Assembly (NCBI RefSeq): GCF_003060825.1 | Contig: NZ_CP028922.1 | Span: 263,001 to 327,000 of the forward strand | Origin: Paenibacillus sp. CAA11 | Lineage (GTDB): Bacteria; Bacillota; Bacilli; Paenibacillales; Paenibacillaceae | DNA: 64,000 nt | Reading direction: 5' to 3' | Shown here: piece by piece, positions 47,379-57,100 of the stretch | Layout of the letters: each line of letters opens with the position of its first letter | Numbering within the stretch: position 1 is the stretch's first letter | Made by a program: the position numbers and the translations under genes | Notes under the pieces: model-generated | What the model was told of the DNA's origin: nothing | Databases searched by the model: none | Seen by the model: only the letters and a program-made list of their open reading frames with translations

Positions 47379-48533
47379 ATGAGTTCAACACATGTTGTCT
47401 ATGTACCCAGCACGAACCTGATGGGAAGAGGCTGTCTTGCTGATATGGGGCCCTATGTTGCAGAGCTAGGCTGCAGGAAGGCGCTGCTAGTCACGGATAA
47501 GTTTCTGAACCAGAGTGGAATTGCGGACAAGGTGAAGCAGGTGCTGAGCGGTGCTGGTGTAGAGGCTGTGGTCTATGATGAAGTGAAGCCCAATCCTACG
47601 ACGAAGAATGTCCAGGACGGGGTGGAATTGTTCCAGGAGTCGCAGTGTGAATTCATCGTCTCCGTTGGCGGAGGCTCGCCGCAGGATGCGGCCAAGGCGA
47701 TCGGCCTGGTGGTGACGAACGGCGGGGATATTCGCAGCTATGAAGGCGTGGGGAAGACCCGTCACAAATCCGTTCCGATTATAGCGGTGAATACAACCGC
47801 AGGCACCTCCAGCGAATATACTATTAACTATGTGATTACCGACGAGGACCGCGGCGTAAAGATGGTGATGGTCGACAAGAACAGTCTAGTGACAATCTCG
47901 GTCAATGATCCTGAGCTGATGACAGGCAAACCGGCTTCTCTGACGGCAGCCACCGGTATGGATGCCCTGACACATGCCATTGAGGCAATTGTGACCCCGG
48001 GCGCTTTTCCCGTGACAAATGCCACAGCACTTGCCGCGGTAGAGATTATCTTTAATTATTTGCCCAGGGCTGTAGAGAAGGGAGAGGATATCGAGGCGCG
48101 TGAGCAGATGACCTATGTCATGTTTCTTGCTGGGCTTGCCTTCAACAATGCCGGGCTTGGCTTTGTGCATGCGATGGCTCATCAGCTGGGCGGAATGTAT
48201 GATCTGCCGCACGGGGTCTGCAATGCCATGCTGCTCCCGATTGTAGAGCGGGAGAATGCGAAGCGCAGTCCGGCGAAGTTCCGGCTAATTGCTAAGGCCG
48301 CAGGGCTGGACCCGGCCGGCAAGTCTGATGCTGAGTGTGCGGACGAGGTCATTAAGGCCATTCAGGACTTGTCTGTGAAGGTGGGCATTCCTTCCAAGCT
48401 GAGCAAGCTGGGCATTCAGGAGGTAGACCTTGAGTTGCTGGCAGACAATGCGCTGAAGGATGCCTGTGCTCCCGGCAATCCTTATCAGCCGACGAAGGAT
48501 GAAGTTATTGCGATGTTCAAAGAGATTCTGTAA
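47379..48533 (+). CDS. Iron-containing alcohol dehydrogenase
   Basis: This 384-residue group III dehydrogenase reduces aldehydes to alcohols with NAD(P)H, or the reverse. NAD-binding GGGSPQDAAKAIG is at about 97-109. Metal ligands are visible as Asp194 and His198 in GMDALTHAIEA and His residues in GFVHAMAHQLGGMYDLPHGVCNA (about 262-284). It fits the butanol/1,3-propanediol/lactaldehyde dehydrogenase branch, but the substrate is not certain. ATG 47379 follows AAGGAGG. A Rex-like site upstream suggests induction at high NADH, as in fermentation. It stands alone between terminators, beside but not in the bgl operon. Confidence 0.9.
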   Translation: MSSTHVVYVPSTNLMGRGCLADMGPYVAELGCRKALLVTDKFLNQSGIADKVKQVLSGAGVEAVVYDEVKPNPTTKNVQDGVELFQESQCEFIVSVGGGSPQDAAKAIGLVVTNGGDIRSYEGVGKTRHKSVPIIAVNTTAGTSSEYTINYVITDEDRGVKMVMVDKNSLVTISVNDPELMTGKPASLTAATGMDALTHAIEAIVTPGAFPVTNATALAAVEIIFNYLPRAVEKGEDIEAREQMTYVMFLAGLAFNNAGLGFVHAMAHQLGGMYDLPHGVCNAMLLPIVERENAKRSPAKFRLIAKAAGLDPAGKSDAECADEVIKAIQDLSVKVGIPSKLSKLGIQEVDLELLADNALKDACAPGNPYQPTKDEVIAMFKEIL

Positions 48534-48555
48534 TTCATAATAGATTCATAATAAA

Positions 48556-48595
48556 GCGGCGGTCCAAGGTTAGTGCTTTGGGCCGCCGCCGTTTT
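48556..48595 (+). terminator. Alcohol dehydrogenase terminator
   Basis: GCGGCGG.CC/GG.CCGCCGC stem, then CGTTTTG. Confidence 0.7.
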
Positions 48596-48748
48596 GTCTC
48601 TAGCTAATCAGGTGGGCACTTGCTTAGAAGGGATTAGGCGAGAAGCCAAGATCAAGAGTTCATTTATAGGCAGGATTGGGGTAAACTAGTTAGATAAACT
48701 TGTACAAGCGGCGGGTTTACCAGAATTTTAAGAGCAGGTGATATCCTC

Positions 48749-49570
48749 ATGAAATTATTAACACTGAACACGCACTCTTGGCATGAAACCGAGCAGCTGG
48801 AGAAGATCCGGCAGCTGGCCGATTTTATTCTGGATCAGCAGGTCGATGTGATCGCTCTGCAAGAGGTGAATCAATCGATGGAGGAGGCGGAGGCTGAGCC
48901 TTCGGTTTTATCTAAATTTTATGCTGCCGATCCGGGTGTGCGAATTAAGCAGGATAACTATGCACTGCTGCTTCAGCAGCAGCTGTCCGATGCGTATCAT
49001 TGGACTTGGGTTCCGGTTCATATGGCAGCGGGAAAATATGATGAGGGCGTGGCGATCTTGAGCAAGACGCCGATTAAAGCAGCCTTCAGCCACTATGTAT
49101 CGGACATGCAGCTATATGATAACTTCCGTACCCGCAAAATTCTCGGTATAAAGACTACCATCAAGGGGCAGGATACGTGGTTCGTGAGCGGCCATTACGG
49201 CTGGTGGCACGATCAGGCAGAGCCATTCCTGGGGCAGTGGGTGCGCACGGAAATTATGCTCAGCCGCTATAAGAAGGAGCCGCTCTTTATACTGGGCGAT
49301 TTTAACAATGCTGCTGAAGTCAGAGGGGAAGGCTATGATTACATCCTCGGCAAGGGCTGGCATGATCTGTACAAGCAGGCAGCGGTTCGCGATGAAGGGG
49401 CGACGGTGGTCAAGGCGATCGCAGGCTGGGAGAACAATCAGGAGACGCTGCGCATCGACTATATTTTCTCCAACCATCCGGTGAAGGTGAAGTCTTCCAC
49501 GGTAGTGATGAACGGCAAGAACGGAGCCGTCGTGTCGGACCACTTTGGGGTGATGGCCGAGTTGGGATAG
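48749..49570 (+). CDS. Endonuclease/exonuclease/phosphatase-family hydrolase
   Basis: The 273-residue metal-dependent phosphoesterase shows the family residues in order: LTLNTHSW (Asn7), ALQEVNQ (Glu about 39), FVSGHYGWWHD (His about 148), LGDFNNAAE (Asp and Asn about 183-185), IDYIFSN, and VSDHFGVMAEL (Asp-His at the end). No signal peptide is seen, so it is cytoplasmic. The sequence resembles the maltose-6'-phosphate phosphatase (MapP) subgroup of lactic acid bacteria more than nucleases, so a sugar phosphate is a plausible substrate; this is inference. ATG 48749 follows AGGTGAT at 6 bases. Confidence 0.85.
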   Translation: MKLLTLNTHSWHETEQLEKIRQLADFILDQQVDVIALQEVNQSMEEAEAEPSVLSKFYAADPGVRIKQDNYALLLQQQLSDAYHWTWVPVHMAAGKYDEGVAILSKTPIKAAFSHYVSDMQLYDNFRTRKILGIKTTIKGQDTWFVSGHYGWWHDQAEPFLGQWVRTEIMLSRYKKEPLFILGDFNNAAEVRGEGYDYILGKGWHDLYKQAAVRDEGATVVKAIAGWENNQETLRIDYIFSNHPVKVKSSTVVMNGKNGAVVSDHFGVMAELG

Positions 49571-49598
49571 GATAGTTGCCCAGCGAGAGGTAAAGTAA

Positions 49599-49646
49599 GG
49601 AGCTGTTGTTCACTTTGAAGACTAGTGAACAGCAGCTCCCTTTTTT
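49599..49646 (+). terminator. Terminator of the EEP gene
   Basis: A 16-bp stem GGAGCTG.TGTTCACT/AGTGAACA.CAGCTCC, then C and six T. Confidence 0.9.
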
Positions 49647-49765
49647 GATTGTGCTAACAACCTCTAATGATAGGATAAGCCAGGTCTGCATAAGGTGTTG
49701 AATAAATTCGGGAGCAATTTCTCACGCTAAGAACCATCATAGGACAAGGTGGGGTAACTAAAGGT

Positions 49766-50611
49766 ATGGATACAGAAATGGAATACGGCAGCGATTACAA
49801 GTATATCCCGACATCTTCCATGGGAAGCGGTCTTGGCACTGAAGTGCTTCCGGATTTATATTGCCATACGATCCAAATTGTTAACGTCTGCCTGGTTGGA
49901 AATTCAGGGGCGAAGGATTTTGTTCTCGTTGACGCAGGCATGCCTGGATCAGCGAATGAGATTATCTCTATGACTGAACAGCGTTTTGGGGCCGATTGCC
50001 GCCCTGGAGCCATTCTTCTAACTCATGGACATTTCGACCATGTAGGAGCCGTGATTGAGTTGGTCGAGCATTGGCAGGTTCCTGTGTACGCCCATGAGTT
50101 AGAGCTCCCTTTTTTAACAGGGAAAATGAGCTATCCGGAGCCAGATCCAACTGTAGAAGGAGGGCTTGTCGCCAAGATGTCTCCGATGTTTCCTAACGAA
50201 CCTATAAACCTGGGGGATCATGTGCAGCCTTTCCCGGCTGACGGGAGCGTGCCCCAATTGTCAGGCTTTCGCTGGATTCATACGCCGGGACATTCACCAG
50301 GGCACGTCTCTTTCTTCAGAGAAGCTGATCGGGCGCTGATTGCAGGCGACGCTTTTGTTACCGTTAAGCAGGAGTCGCTCTATAAAGTTCTAACTCAAGA
50401 GCAGGAGATCAGCGGCCCTCCGCGTTACCTCACTACAGACTGGCAGGCGGCTTGGGACTCCGTAAGAAAGCTAGCTGATTTGCAGCCAGCGGTAGCGATT
50501 TGCGGACACGGTATGCCGATGGCTGGTGAAGTATTGTCAAATGAATTGGAGAAGCTGGTTAATGAGTTTGACCGAATCGCTATTCCTGACTACGGTAAAT
50601 ATGTTCATTGA
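49766..50611 (+). CDS. MBL-fold metallo-hydrolase
   Basis: The 281-residue metallo-beta-lactamase-fold enzyme carries the HxHxDH metal motif in LLTHGHFDHVGA (about 87-98), the second His in HTPGHSPGHVSFF (about 173), the bridging Asp in ALIAGDAFV (about 196), and the last His in ICGHGMPMAG (about 253). It looks like a glyoxalase II/lactonase-type hydrolase, but the substrate is unknown. ATG 49766 has only a modest ribosome site. A GACCGGCC/GGCCGGTC hairpin (50631-50649) after the stop separates it from convergent paiA. Confidence 0.85.
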   Translation: MDTEMEYGSDYKYIPTSSMGSGLGTEVLPDLYCHTIQIVNVCLVGNSGAKDFVLVDAGMPGSANEIISMTEQRFGADCRPGAILLTHGHFDHVGAVIELVEHWQVPVYAHELELPFLTGKMSYPEPDPTVEGGLVAKMSPMFPNEPINLGDHVQPFPADGSVPQLSGFRWIHTPGHSPGHVSFFREADRALIAGDAFVTVKQESLYKVLTQEQEISGPPRYLTTDWQAAWDSVRKLADLQPAVAICGHGMPMAGEVLSNELEKLVNEFDRIAIPDYGKYVH

Positions 50612-50630
50612 CATTAAGCAAACCGGAACA

Positions 50631-50649
50631 GACCGGCCAATGGCCGGTC
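50631..50649. terminator. Hairpin between convergent genes
   Basis: GACCGGCC AAT GGCCGGTC, a perfect 8-bp stem without a strong T tail. Confidence 0.5.
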
Positions 50650-50704
50650 TCATGCTTAGTGCAAAATATTTGAAAGAGGGCTTCGGTAGGCGCTGGAGAA
50701 TCGC

Positions 50705-51710
<1,006 letters not shown>

Positions 51711-51717
51711 GTTTGCA

Positions 51718-51728
51718 CCCCCCCCCCC
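51718..51728 (-). repeat. G11 homopolymer in the ribosome-binding region
   Basis: Eleven consecutive C on the + strand (G on the coding strand) sit 7 bases before the MarR start codon. Confidence 0.95.
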
Positions 51729-51775
51729 GCTAATCATTTATTTTTCATATAAGGTAAGAAAAGAGTACACTATTT

Positions 51776-51793
51776 TTGTTGTATTTACAACAA
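51776..51793. promoter_or_regulatory. Palindromic operator candidate
   Basis: TTGTTGTA, two bases, TACAACAA: perfect 8-bp arms about 66 bases before the MarR start. It is likely the regulator's own site. Confidence 0.5.
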
Positions 51794-51920
51794 ATTTCCC
51801 TTGTTAGTTTATGTATATCATTTCAAACAATAGCAAAAAACGACGGCAGGAATCGCTCCGTAGAGTGCGAAATTACCTTAGTGATCTAAGAAAATTCACA
51901 TGTAAATGGGGAGCCTTCGC

Positions 51921-52607
51921 ATGGATATGGAACAGAGAAAGGCCTGGAATGCCGGGCATAAGCTGCTGACTTCAATCATCCTCAAGCCAGAGGAGCATGC
52001 CAGGGCCCAGGAGCTGGCCTTAAGCCAGCATGCGGCCTTGTATTCCTCGCAGGTGCGTTCTACCGGAAAGTCTACTCTCGAGGATGTTCTGCTGCAGGAT
52101 CTGAAGGAGGACACCTGGCGTAAGTACCCTGTGGTGACTCCGGATACGAAGAACTCTATCGTGTGGCATCTGTGGCATATTGCACGGATTGAAGATATTA
52201 CACTCAACCTGCTCGTGGCGGGGACTCCGCAAACCTTGGATATCGGCGGCTGGAATGAGCGGATGAACATCCGTTTTCGCCATTCGGGCAATGAAATGAC
52301 AGAGGAGGAAATTTCGGAGCTGACTGCGGGAATGGACCTGGAGGCACTCATGGCTTACCGGGTGGCTGTGGGCTTAAGAACAAGGCAGATTATTCAGAAT
52401 TTGCAGCCCGGCGACTTTAAACGGAAGGTGGAGCCTTCCCGGCTCAGCAGGTTACAGAAAGAGGGGGCCTTAAAGCCGGAGGCGCAGTGGCTCCAAGATT
52501 ATTGGGGCGGAAAGATCACTGCCGGACTGCTGCTTATGCCTGCTACAAGGCATAATTTTGTACACCTCAATAAATCCCTGAGGATTAAGAACAAGTTGCA
52601 AAAGTGA
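51921..52607 (+). CDS. DinB-like domain protein
   Basis: The 228-residue helical protein belongs to the DinB/YfiT superfamily of four-helix-bundle metal proteins, which includes thiol (bacillithiol) transferases. Likely metal-binding histidines are in SIVWHLWHIARIEDITLN (about 77-85) and RHNFVHLNK (near 213-219). The exact reaction is unknown. ATG 51921 has GGGGAG 7 bases upstream, better than ATG 51906. It is divergent from the MarR-paiA operon and could share its control region. Confidence 0.8.
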   Translation: MDMEQRKAWNAGHKLLTSIILKPEEHARAQELALSQHAALYSSQVRSTGKSTLEDVLLQDLKEDTWRKYPVVTPDTKNSIVWHLWHIARIEDITLNLLVAGTPQTLDIGGWNERMNIRFRHSGNEMTEEEISELTAGMDLEALMAYRVAVGLRTRQIIQNLQPGDFKRKVEPSRLSRLQKEGALKPEAQWLQDYWGGKITAGLLLMPATRHNFVHLNKSLRIKNKLQK

Positions 52608-53108
52608 AGTAAGGTCTGCAGATCCTAGCAGAACCGCTATTCAAGGAACTGGCATAACAGGATCATTTTTGAAACACTACATAAGAACGAATACGGAAGG
52701 GAATTGCAGGATGATACGCAAACCATTAAGCAGGGGTCAGCGAATCTTTTATTACTGGCTATGGGCTGCTTAACATTGTCTTTCATCGGCCGGCATGATC
52801 AGCTGTCTGATTCTCTTGCAGGGCTGCTGCTATGGAGCATCAATTGGGCTGAATCTCTTGGTCCTCAGCGGGAGGAAGTTTCGTTTTCTGAGATAGGAAT
52901 TCTGAAGTGACAGAGGTGTTCAATTGCAGCTTAAGTGCCTGGCAACCGGTTTGTGCCGGACCGGGCTTTTTTTGTAGGGAAGGGAGTGAGGTTGGAGCTG
53001 TACGTCTAGCTGGCCCTCTTCCTAACTTTAGTTCCTTGCCGCTTCATGGTATGATTTGTCCTGCAAATAGAGAAATGGAAACGACCGATAAGGAGGCTCC
53101 GCCCTAGA
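52608..53108 (+). other. 500-base stretch with a doubtful ORF and a terminator
   Basis: A 68-codon frame starting with TTG at 52704 and ending at 52910 has a poor ribosome site (AAGGG two bases away). It resembles nothing I know, though it holds a hydrophobic segment (ANLLLLAMGCLTLSFIG). A real intrinsic terminator lies at 52937-52973, which implies a transcript through this stretch, possibly only the DinB-like gene. The remainder up to 53108 holds the AAGGAGG site of the next gene. Confidence 0.4.
52937..52973 (+). terminator. Intrinsic terminator
   Basis: GCCTGG/CCGGGC with inner CCGG/CCGG pairs, then seven T. Confidence 0.85.
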
Positions 53109-53345
53109 ATGGAAGCATCCGCACAACAGGTGGCGCAGTGGATGGTGGAAGAGATCCGGAACAAAGGAACTCTGCACCAGGCTGATGCCATAGCGTATGT
53201 TAAGGCGCATTTTGGAGATGAATTTGTTTTTGTGAATGAGAACGGCAACTCATCACTGTCCAAGGACGTGAAGAAGGCCTTTCGCAAGCTGCATGGCGGC
53301 AGAATTGCCTGGGACCGTGACGGTTTCTTCTGGGCTTGGACTTGA
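53109..53345 (+). CDS. Small conserved hypothetical protein (possibly DUF6953)
   Basis: The 78-residue cytoplasmic protein starts with an amphipathic helix (AQQVAQWMVEEIRNKGTL) and continues ADAIAYVKAHFGDEFVFVNENG, then a basic LSKDVKKAFRKLHGGRIAWDRDGFFWAW. The layout looks like a small winged-helix-like fold. I believe it matches DUF6953 in Bacillales, but I cannot verify this. ATG follows AAGGAGG at 12 bases. The next gene begins 31 bases later and is likely co-transcribed. Confidence 0.75.
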   Translation: MEASAQQVAQWMVEEIRNKGTLHQADAIAYVKAHFGDEFVFVNENGNSSLSKDVKKAFRKLHGGRIAWDRDGFFWAWT

Positions 53346-53376
53346 ATAACACTTGGTAAAGGGGGGAGAGTCATTC

Positions 53377-54057
53377 ATGGCACAGCAGAAATATTACGTA
53401 GTCTGGGTCGGTGTCCAGCCGGGCATTTACACGGACTGGCCGTCGTGCCAGGCCCAGGTGCAGACGTTCAAGGATGCGAAATATAAATCCTATACTTCAC
53501 GAGCTGAAGCAGAACGAGCGTACCAGGAAGGCTGGAAGAAGCACTGGGGTCAGAAGGCGGCCGGTTCGAAGACCAGAGAGAGTAGCTCAGGTGCGGGGAA
53601 GACGGTGAGAGGCGGGAGCTCAACAGCCGCGGCACCGGCTTCCACGGCGGAGATTGATTATGACAGCATCTCGGTGGATGTGGGAACCAGAGGGAATCCC
53701 GGCCCCATCGAATATCGGGGAGTCGATACCCAGACGGGGGAGACTTTGTTCGCTAGAGGCCCGATTCCGAACGGAACGAACAATTTGGGGGAGTTTCTTG
53801 CGATTGTCCATTCCTTGGCTTATTTGAAAAAGCTGGGGAGCAAGAAGACAGTCTACAGCGATTCTCGTACTGCCTTGAAATGGGTACGGGAGAAGAAGGT
53901 GGCTACCAGCCTGCCGCGCAACGCTTCGACACAGGAGGTCTGGGACCTTGTGGATCGCGCGTTAAGCTGGCTGAAGAACAACAGCTATGAGAATAAGGTG
54001 CTGAAGTGGGAGACCCAGGAATGGGGCGAGATCAAGGCGGACTACGGACGGAAATAA
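53377..54057 (+). CDS. Ribonuclease H-family protein with viroplasmin-like N-terminus
   Basis: The 226-residue protein has a caulimovirus viroplasmin-type domain at 1-52 (KYYVVWVGVQPGIYTDWPSC..QV, YKSYTSRAEAERAYQEGW), which binds RNA/DNA hybrids. A Ser/Gly/Ala-rich linker (about 60-92) precedes the RNase H fold. Its acidic residues are Asp in SVDVGTRGNPGP (about 102), Glu in NNLGEFLAI (about 141), Asp in VYSDSRTAL (about 163) and Asp in IKADYGRK at the end. It probably removes RNA primers or R-loops. ATG 53377 follows GGGGGGAG at 6 bases. It is in the same operon as the small gene before it. Confidence 0.88.
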   Translation: MAQQKYYVVWVGVQPGIYTDWPSCQAQVQTFKDAKYKSYTSRAEAERAYQEGWKKHWGQKAAGSKTRESSSGAGKTVRGGSSTAAAPASTAEIDYDSISVDVGTRGNPGPIEYRGVDTQTGETLFARGPIPNGTNNLGEFLAIVHSLAYLKKLGSKKTVYSDSRTALKWVREKKVATSLPRNASTQEVWDLVDRALSWLKNNSYENKVLKWETQEWGEIKADYGRK

Positions 54058-54084
54058 AATGAGGATACCTTAGAATGAAAGCAT

Positions 54085-54141
54085 AAAGCAGGGGCTGTGC
54101 CATGGATCAAGAGATCTTGATCCTGGACAGCCCCTGCTTTT
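54085..54141. terminator. Bidirectional terminator
   Basis: AAAGCAGGGGCTGT/ACAGCCCCTGCTTT with an inner GGATCAAGA/TCTTGATCC stem: a very strong hairpin between the convergent RNase H and protease genes. Confidence 0.88.
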
Positions 54142-54193
54142 GCTGTTAGCTGTGTGCTTCCTGGGTTAGAATGTTAGAGCTTCAGGAAGCCTG

Positions 54194-57100
54194 TTACTTA
54201 ATCTCAATGGTGTGCTCTGCCGTGCTTACGGCCCCTTTGTCATCAGTAACGGTCAGCGTAACCACATAGGTGCCGGATTCCTTGAATTTGTGACGGACGG
54301 AATCTCCGTCATCCTGCTTGCCGTCGCCGAAGTCCCATGCGTAGCTGACGATTTCACCATCTTCGTCATAGGAGTCTTCCGCGCTGAATTCAACATTCTT
54401 CTTCTTCTTGGCTTGATCCGGTGCGCTGATGACCGCTACCGGGGCCAGGTTGTCTTCGCCGCCGCTGCCTTCGCTGCCAACGTACAGCTTGCCTGGAGCT
54501 TCGACTTGAGTCTCGTTCCCGGCAGCGTCGCGAATCTTGATGACGATGAGTCCGCCATCTACGACCAGCTTGGCTGGAATCGTATATTCAGCCTCATAGT
54601 GTCCTGGCTCAGTCTCCGTAAGCGGAATGCCGCGTGCCGAATCGAGGGAGAGCGGCAGCTCCACGTGGAAGCTAGCGGTCAGACCTGGAGCGCTGTCGAA
54701 GGAGACGCGAAGCGTCTCGCCTTCCTTCAAGTTTACGTCGCTTTCAGGCTTAATATTGGTGATCTCAGGAAGCGCGAGATCTACATGAACCGTCCGAGTG
54801 ACGGTTGTCTCATTGCCTGCGCGGTCTTTGGCGATCACGGTGATCGTATTCTCGCCTGGATTCACAAGCAGGCGATGTGTGAAGGCGTGATCGTCGCCGA
54901 CCGTGACAGCTTCGCCGTTCAGGGTTACCGTGTCCAGGAACTCATCCGTTACAGTTCCTGTAACTGTGAGAGCCTCGGAGTTGATGCGGGCCCCGTCCAC
55001 GGGAGAGGTAATTGTAAGTTCAGGCAGTGTCTGATCGAGAGTAACCGTAACCGGAAGGGAACGGTCGGTAATCTTGCCGTTTACTACGGCTTCAGCCGTA
55101 AGCTCGTTTACTCCGTTGGCCAGCTCCACTTGCAGGCTGAACTTACCGTCCTTGACCTCACCGGTTCCGGCTATTGCCGTACCGTTGTATATCTTCACCT
55201 CAGCGCCTTCCACAGGCAGGGTGCCTGTAACCGTGACTGTGGATTCTTTGGTGAAGCTGTTTGCCTCCGGCGAGGTGATGACCGGAGCGTTGACTGGGTA
55301 CCGCACTACGGCGCGGATCATGTAGTTGCCTTCATCTTCCGGAGATTGGCTCCAAGCTCCGCTCACCTGCTGCCAGCTGCGCAGGGCATTCGGGCTGCTC
55401 TCGTCTGTAGCAAGTCCCGGTGCGGCAGTCCCGGCAGCCGTCTGTGTATAGACGATATAGAAATCGCCTTGAACGGTAACCGGCTTCTCTAGTGTGACTA
55501 CCGTCCACTCGTTGTTGCGGAGGGCGGTGCCGTCATATGGGCCGGCAAGCAATCTTCCCGGTGCGCCGTTTGCGCCGGAAGCGTCATATACGGAGTATTT
55601 GAACGCGGTGCCGCCTGGGACCGGCCATTCGGTATTCCAGAAGCGGAAGGAAGCTCCGGTTACTTGAGTGGCTTCGGCCTGATCCGGCGTGAATCTTACC
55701 GCCCAGCTGTTGCCTGCGGCGTTGAAGGATCGCGCATTCTCAGGGGTGCCATCGTCATAGCTAATCTCGCCCGGGAAGCCGATAAATGGCTTCAGTTCAA
55801 TTTGAACCGGCGTAGACTCATTAGGAGCTACGGTAACCGGGACATCTTTGCCGTAATATTCATCGGCAGATACAACCAGGGTATAGCTGCCTTCCTGTAC
55901 ATCCAGGGTGAAGGTTCCATCTGCTGCGGTCTGAACAGCCGCAACCCGCGGATCTTCAAGGACGAATACTTGCGCACCGGCAACCGGCTCGCCGCTGCGT
56001 TCGTCAACAATGGTGCCCTCAATGATGCCATGAGGAATAGGCTTCAGGCTGAAGTTCACCTTGGCTGTGCTTCCGTTGGCAATCTTGACAGGCTGCGTCT
56101 GCGGATAGTAGCCATATGCTTCGGCCTTCAGCGTATAATCACCTGCTACATGGGTGAAGTTATAGCGCCCTGTAGCGCCGTCAGTCTTCACGGAGCGACC
56201 TGTTTCGACCACCGTGACGGTAGCGCTGGCAGGGAGGCTGGCTGGGCTGATTACGCCTTTGCCGTCCTTGGCGGAAATGCTGTCACCGGCCTGCACGGCT
56301 TGACTTGCAGCCTGGCGGGCAGCAAGTGCTGCACTGTCTGTGGTGCTGGTAATCTTGAAGAGCGGGCTGTCGTATTCAGGCTTTGCTTTATAACGGTCCA
56401 GCTCTTTGGTTGGAGCCGGCTTCTTGGCGCCTTCCGGTGCAGCTACGCTCAGCACACTTACATTGTCAATGTACCAGCCAGCCTTCACGACAGAGTTATC
56501 TGCCTTCAGATGGAATCTTAGCTGCACTTCATGACCTGTATAGGCGTCCAGATCATAAATGGCAGTCTGCCACTGTTTGCCTTCCGTACTGTGAGAGAAG
56601 CGTCCCAGTTCGGTCCAAGTGCTGCCGCCGTTTGTAGTGATCTCAACGGTTCCAGCGTCATACTTGGTCTCAATTTCATACCAGTGGGAGAAGCTGAGCG
56701 CCGCATGGCTTTGAGCACTCAAGTCGATGACTGGGGAGACCAGGGAAGCATCTGTGCCATTCTCATAAGTAGAATCCAGGTCGGTGCCCCATACATTCGG
56801 TTCGGAGACAGCCGCTGCTGGTCCGGGTGCGCTAGGTACTCCGCGCTCCCATTCATCTCCTGTACCGGAATGGGTCCAGCCACCATCGGAGTCCCTGTCG
56901 AAGTTATCGCTGAACAGAACTTCGGGCAGTTGAACCGTAACAGAGGCTTCCGTGGAGCGTTCGCTCTCATTGTCGCTGTAATCTTGAGCGGTAACCGTGT
57001 AATAGTAAGTGGTATTGTCCTCCACATTGACATCCGTATAGGAAGTGCCAGGAGTTACTGCAATTTCTTCATATCCGCTTCCGGAAGTCGTGGAGCGGTA

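Noticed and set aside
54212..55492. 426-codon frame antisense to the protease, plus other long antisense frames there (55664-56521, 56531-57187, 57671-58354)
   Set aside because: The protease frame has full domains and catalytic residues; the opposite frames lack ribosome sites and known motifs and arise from codon bias.
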